Shown here: positions 19,947 to 21,760 of the stretch, piece after piece
Layout of the letters: every line of letters starts with the position of its first letter
How positions within the stretch are numbered: position 1 is the stretch's first letter
Source: Ophiothrix spiculata
Lineage: Eukaryota > Echinodermata > Ophiuroidea > Amphilepidida > Ophiotrichidae
Length of the DNA: 21,760 nt
Strand: one strand, 5' to 3'
Assembly: GCA_000969725.1 (NCBI GenBank)
Contig: JXSR01S007643.1
The notes under the pieces: generated by a model
Databases searched by the model: none
What the model was told of the DNA's origin: nothing
What the model saw: only the letters and a program-made list of their open reading frames with translations
Program-made: the position numbers and the translations under genes

Positions 19947-20443
19947 AGAACTTTTACAGCAAAATATCGATTTGATGGCCATTTTTGCCCAAAATCATGA
20001 TTTTTCCGACTCGGAAGTACTAATGACGTCATAATTACGTAACGTTGGCCGATTTCCATGATTTTGGTATCAATGGATAGAGGAGACCCTACCCTATACT
20101 ATGGTATAAAGCAAAGAAACTATTAGTACTTCAATTTCATAGGGGGGGGGGGTAACCGCCTCCCATTTATTGGTCAAATAAATAAGACATAGAGCTAGTT
20201 TTTATCTGCAAAAGAAAGACATGATCTGTTTTTATTATATTAATGGCTTTAAAAACTTTGCTGCTTGATGTGTCATTAGATCAGAGTACATTTTGAACAC
20301 TGCTACAGACTGTAGAACGTACACTCCCGGTCAAAAGTGTTTGCGCGGCTGTTACATCAGACATAATCGCCTTGTTTATGTCAAATTATATTATATTCTT
20401 AAATTCCTATTCATGTACATGCTTTATTTATCTGACAGTAATA
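19947..20443 (+). repeat. Tandem duplication, copy 2 (uninterrupted)
   Basis: Carries the family A remnant (19947-20155, inverted, including TGACGTCA at 20024-20031 and a G-run near 20142-20151), about 165 bp of intervening DNA and the left arm of the Tc1-like MITE. It keeps the empty TA site that received the mariner-type MITE in copy 1. Unlike copy 1 it continues without a break into the rest of the Tc1-like MITE, so copy 2 holds the original right-hand context. Confidence 0.9.
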
Positions 20444-20933
20444 AAACAATTTTTCTTGCGATTTTTGACCTTCCGTAACCATTGAAATTTATAATTTATA
20501 TACCGTGTCAAGCTAGATATAGCTTAAAAATAATCTTGTTCGTGCTTTTCAAACGTTTAAATATATACAGAACCAATTCTTTTCATTTGCGCATTAACAA
20601 AATGTCTAAATAAATTACTGCGCATTTGTGTAAATTTCTACGTCTAAAAGACGTGAAAATCTGCTATAGCTTTACATGGGGAAAAAATAGCTTATGAATA
20701 ATTAAATAGGTTTAGCTCTATTGGAATTTTACGTGCGGTTTTGACAAGGTTTAGAAACTTATATATTTCAGTGGTTACGGAAGGTCAAAAATTGCATGAG
20801 AGTTCAATTTCTTAATGTTAAATAAATATAGCATGTACACGAACATGATTTAACAAAAATAATGGATAATTTGATACAAATAAGGCGATTATGTCTGATG
20901 TAACAGCCGCGCAAACACTTTTGACCGGGAGTG
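20322..20933. mobile_element. Tc1-like MITE, 612 bp, long inverted arms
   Basis: Starts CACTCCCGGTCAAAAGTGTT after TA (20320-20321) and ends in its complement before TA (20934-20935). The inverted arms pair almost without mismatch through GCGCGGCTGTTACATCAGAC and ATAATCGCCTT. They remain similar through GTACATGCT.TATTTAT and TTTTTGACCTTCCGTAACCA, about 190 bp in. The CGGTCAAAAGT terminal style and TA sites are typical of Tc1-like transposons. The centre is AT-rich with no transposase. The left arm is also present, truncated, in duplication copy 1 (from 18778). Confidence 0.9.
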
Positions 20934-20935
20934 TA

Positions 20936-21760
20936 TTACCTGACATGAACGTACACAACAACTTAATTGATGTGTCCTGTAATAATATCATTCATCAATG
21001 TAAGGGTGTATATGAAGTTCAATGTTATTTCTTTCCTGTTAGGAAGTTATATGCCATGTGATGCAATGCCTATTTTATACGCATTGCAGCCTAACTTCAG
21101 CTTGAAATACTTCCTGTAGACTTTAGTCGTATATACATGGAAAATTTATACACTACTTTGATCTTACGTAGGCCGCTATTCCTACATGTCCTTTATAGCT
21201 ACACGGCACACCCAATATTTCTCATATAGAAACCCGCATGATACCTACGTCAGGCTAGTTTGATAAGATAAACGTTTTTAGTATGTTTGCACTCAAACCG
21301 TCACATTCAACCAGGCAACTTTTTCAGAGGACTCTGTTTTTGCGGAACTGTCTCTTCAATAGCAAGGTATGTAAATATAGCTCCTGACATTTTGTTCAAT
21401 CATTCGATATATATTGGTCGATTTTATTGATATAATTGCACTGTTGATTAACAAACAATTGATATTGAGAGCCCCTCGGTGACAAAAATTGTGACTTCCA
21501 CAACGGGTAGTTATAAAGTACAACAACTGACAGTCTGTCAAAGCTACCTTATATTCTTAAGCGAAGTCTATCTTACCGCTCTCGCCAAACAACAAAAAAA
21601 AAAAAATCACGCAACCACCCTACCGTATAGGTCAATGTGCACATCTCAGCAAAACACTAACTCGGGTCACCTTAAGGGGCCTGTTAAGGCTTTTTTCATC
21701 AATGTTTTTTGCTCTGTAACTCAGCAACGGATAATTAGATTCAAATAAAAGTATACATTT
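20936..21760. other. Unrecognised DNA to the window end
   Basis: No gene or repeat partner found. An 8-bp stem TGCAATGC / GCATTGCA with an 11-nt loop lies near 21063-21089 but does not extend. A short poly-A run sits at about 21593-21606. The open frame 21479-21748 shows no motif. Confidence 0.4.

Noticed and set aside
21063..21089. miRNA-like hairpin
   Set aside because: The stem is only 8 bp and does not extend outward.

Overview
This window looks like AT-rich, repeat-packed non-coding DNA from a metazoan nuclear genome. The support is two decayed LINE reverse-transcriptase fragments, many short terminal-inverted-repeat elements with TA or TTAA target duplications, a (CAA)n microsatellite, long homopolymer runs, and no bacterial-style gene layout. 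A marine invertebrate, perhaps a mollusc, is a guess from general character and cannot be settled here. I found no intact protein gene, tRNA, rRNA or CRISPR array.

Layout. 1-102 is the 3' end of a TTAA-flanked element (called family A here). 450-1069 is a TA-flanked MITE with very long inverted arms. 1316-1673 is a foldback repeat. 1737-2079 is a frameshifted LINE RT fragment. 2080-5543 is mostly unrecognised DNA. 5544-5891 is a second family A fragment. 6760-7019 is a second, different LINE RT fragment, ending in a perfect hairpin; another perfect palindrome lies at 7592-7647. 7698-7875 and 9023-9207 are near-identical direct repeats bracketing about 1.15 kb that holds the only sequence I would call exon-like (minus strand, 7912-8153, perhaps also 8467-8579). 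9208-10850 is unrecognised AT-rich DNA.

10851-12955 is a partial tandem array with a unit of about 550 bp. One copy was hit by a complete 559-bp TTAA-flanked element (family B, 12035-12593), and the neighbouring copy keeps the unfilled TTAA site. A truncated family B copy follows at 12959, and a complete 558-bp family A element lies at 14171-14728. 14733-17660 is mostly unrecognised apart from a loose inverted repeat (16319-16734), a CpG-rich patch near 17100 and a weak membrane-segment ORF. A small foldback lies at 17661-17833.

18107-20933 is a layered nest: an inverted family A remnant and the left arm of a Tc1-like MITE were tandemly duplicated (unit about 506 bp), and a 1038-bp mariner-type MITE then entered one copy. 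The second copy keeps the empty TA site and runs into the complete Tc1-like MITE at 20322-20933. 20936-21760 shows nothing recognisable.

The main story is the elements. Families A and B both have TTAA target sites, nearly identical lengths and an unusual subterminal poly-G/poly-C hairpin. Three TA-flanked MITEs share a design of inverted arms about 200 bp long. Two in-window empty sites allow the order of events to be read. All similarity statements are by-eye comparisons within the window; no database was searched.
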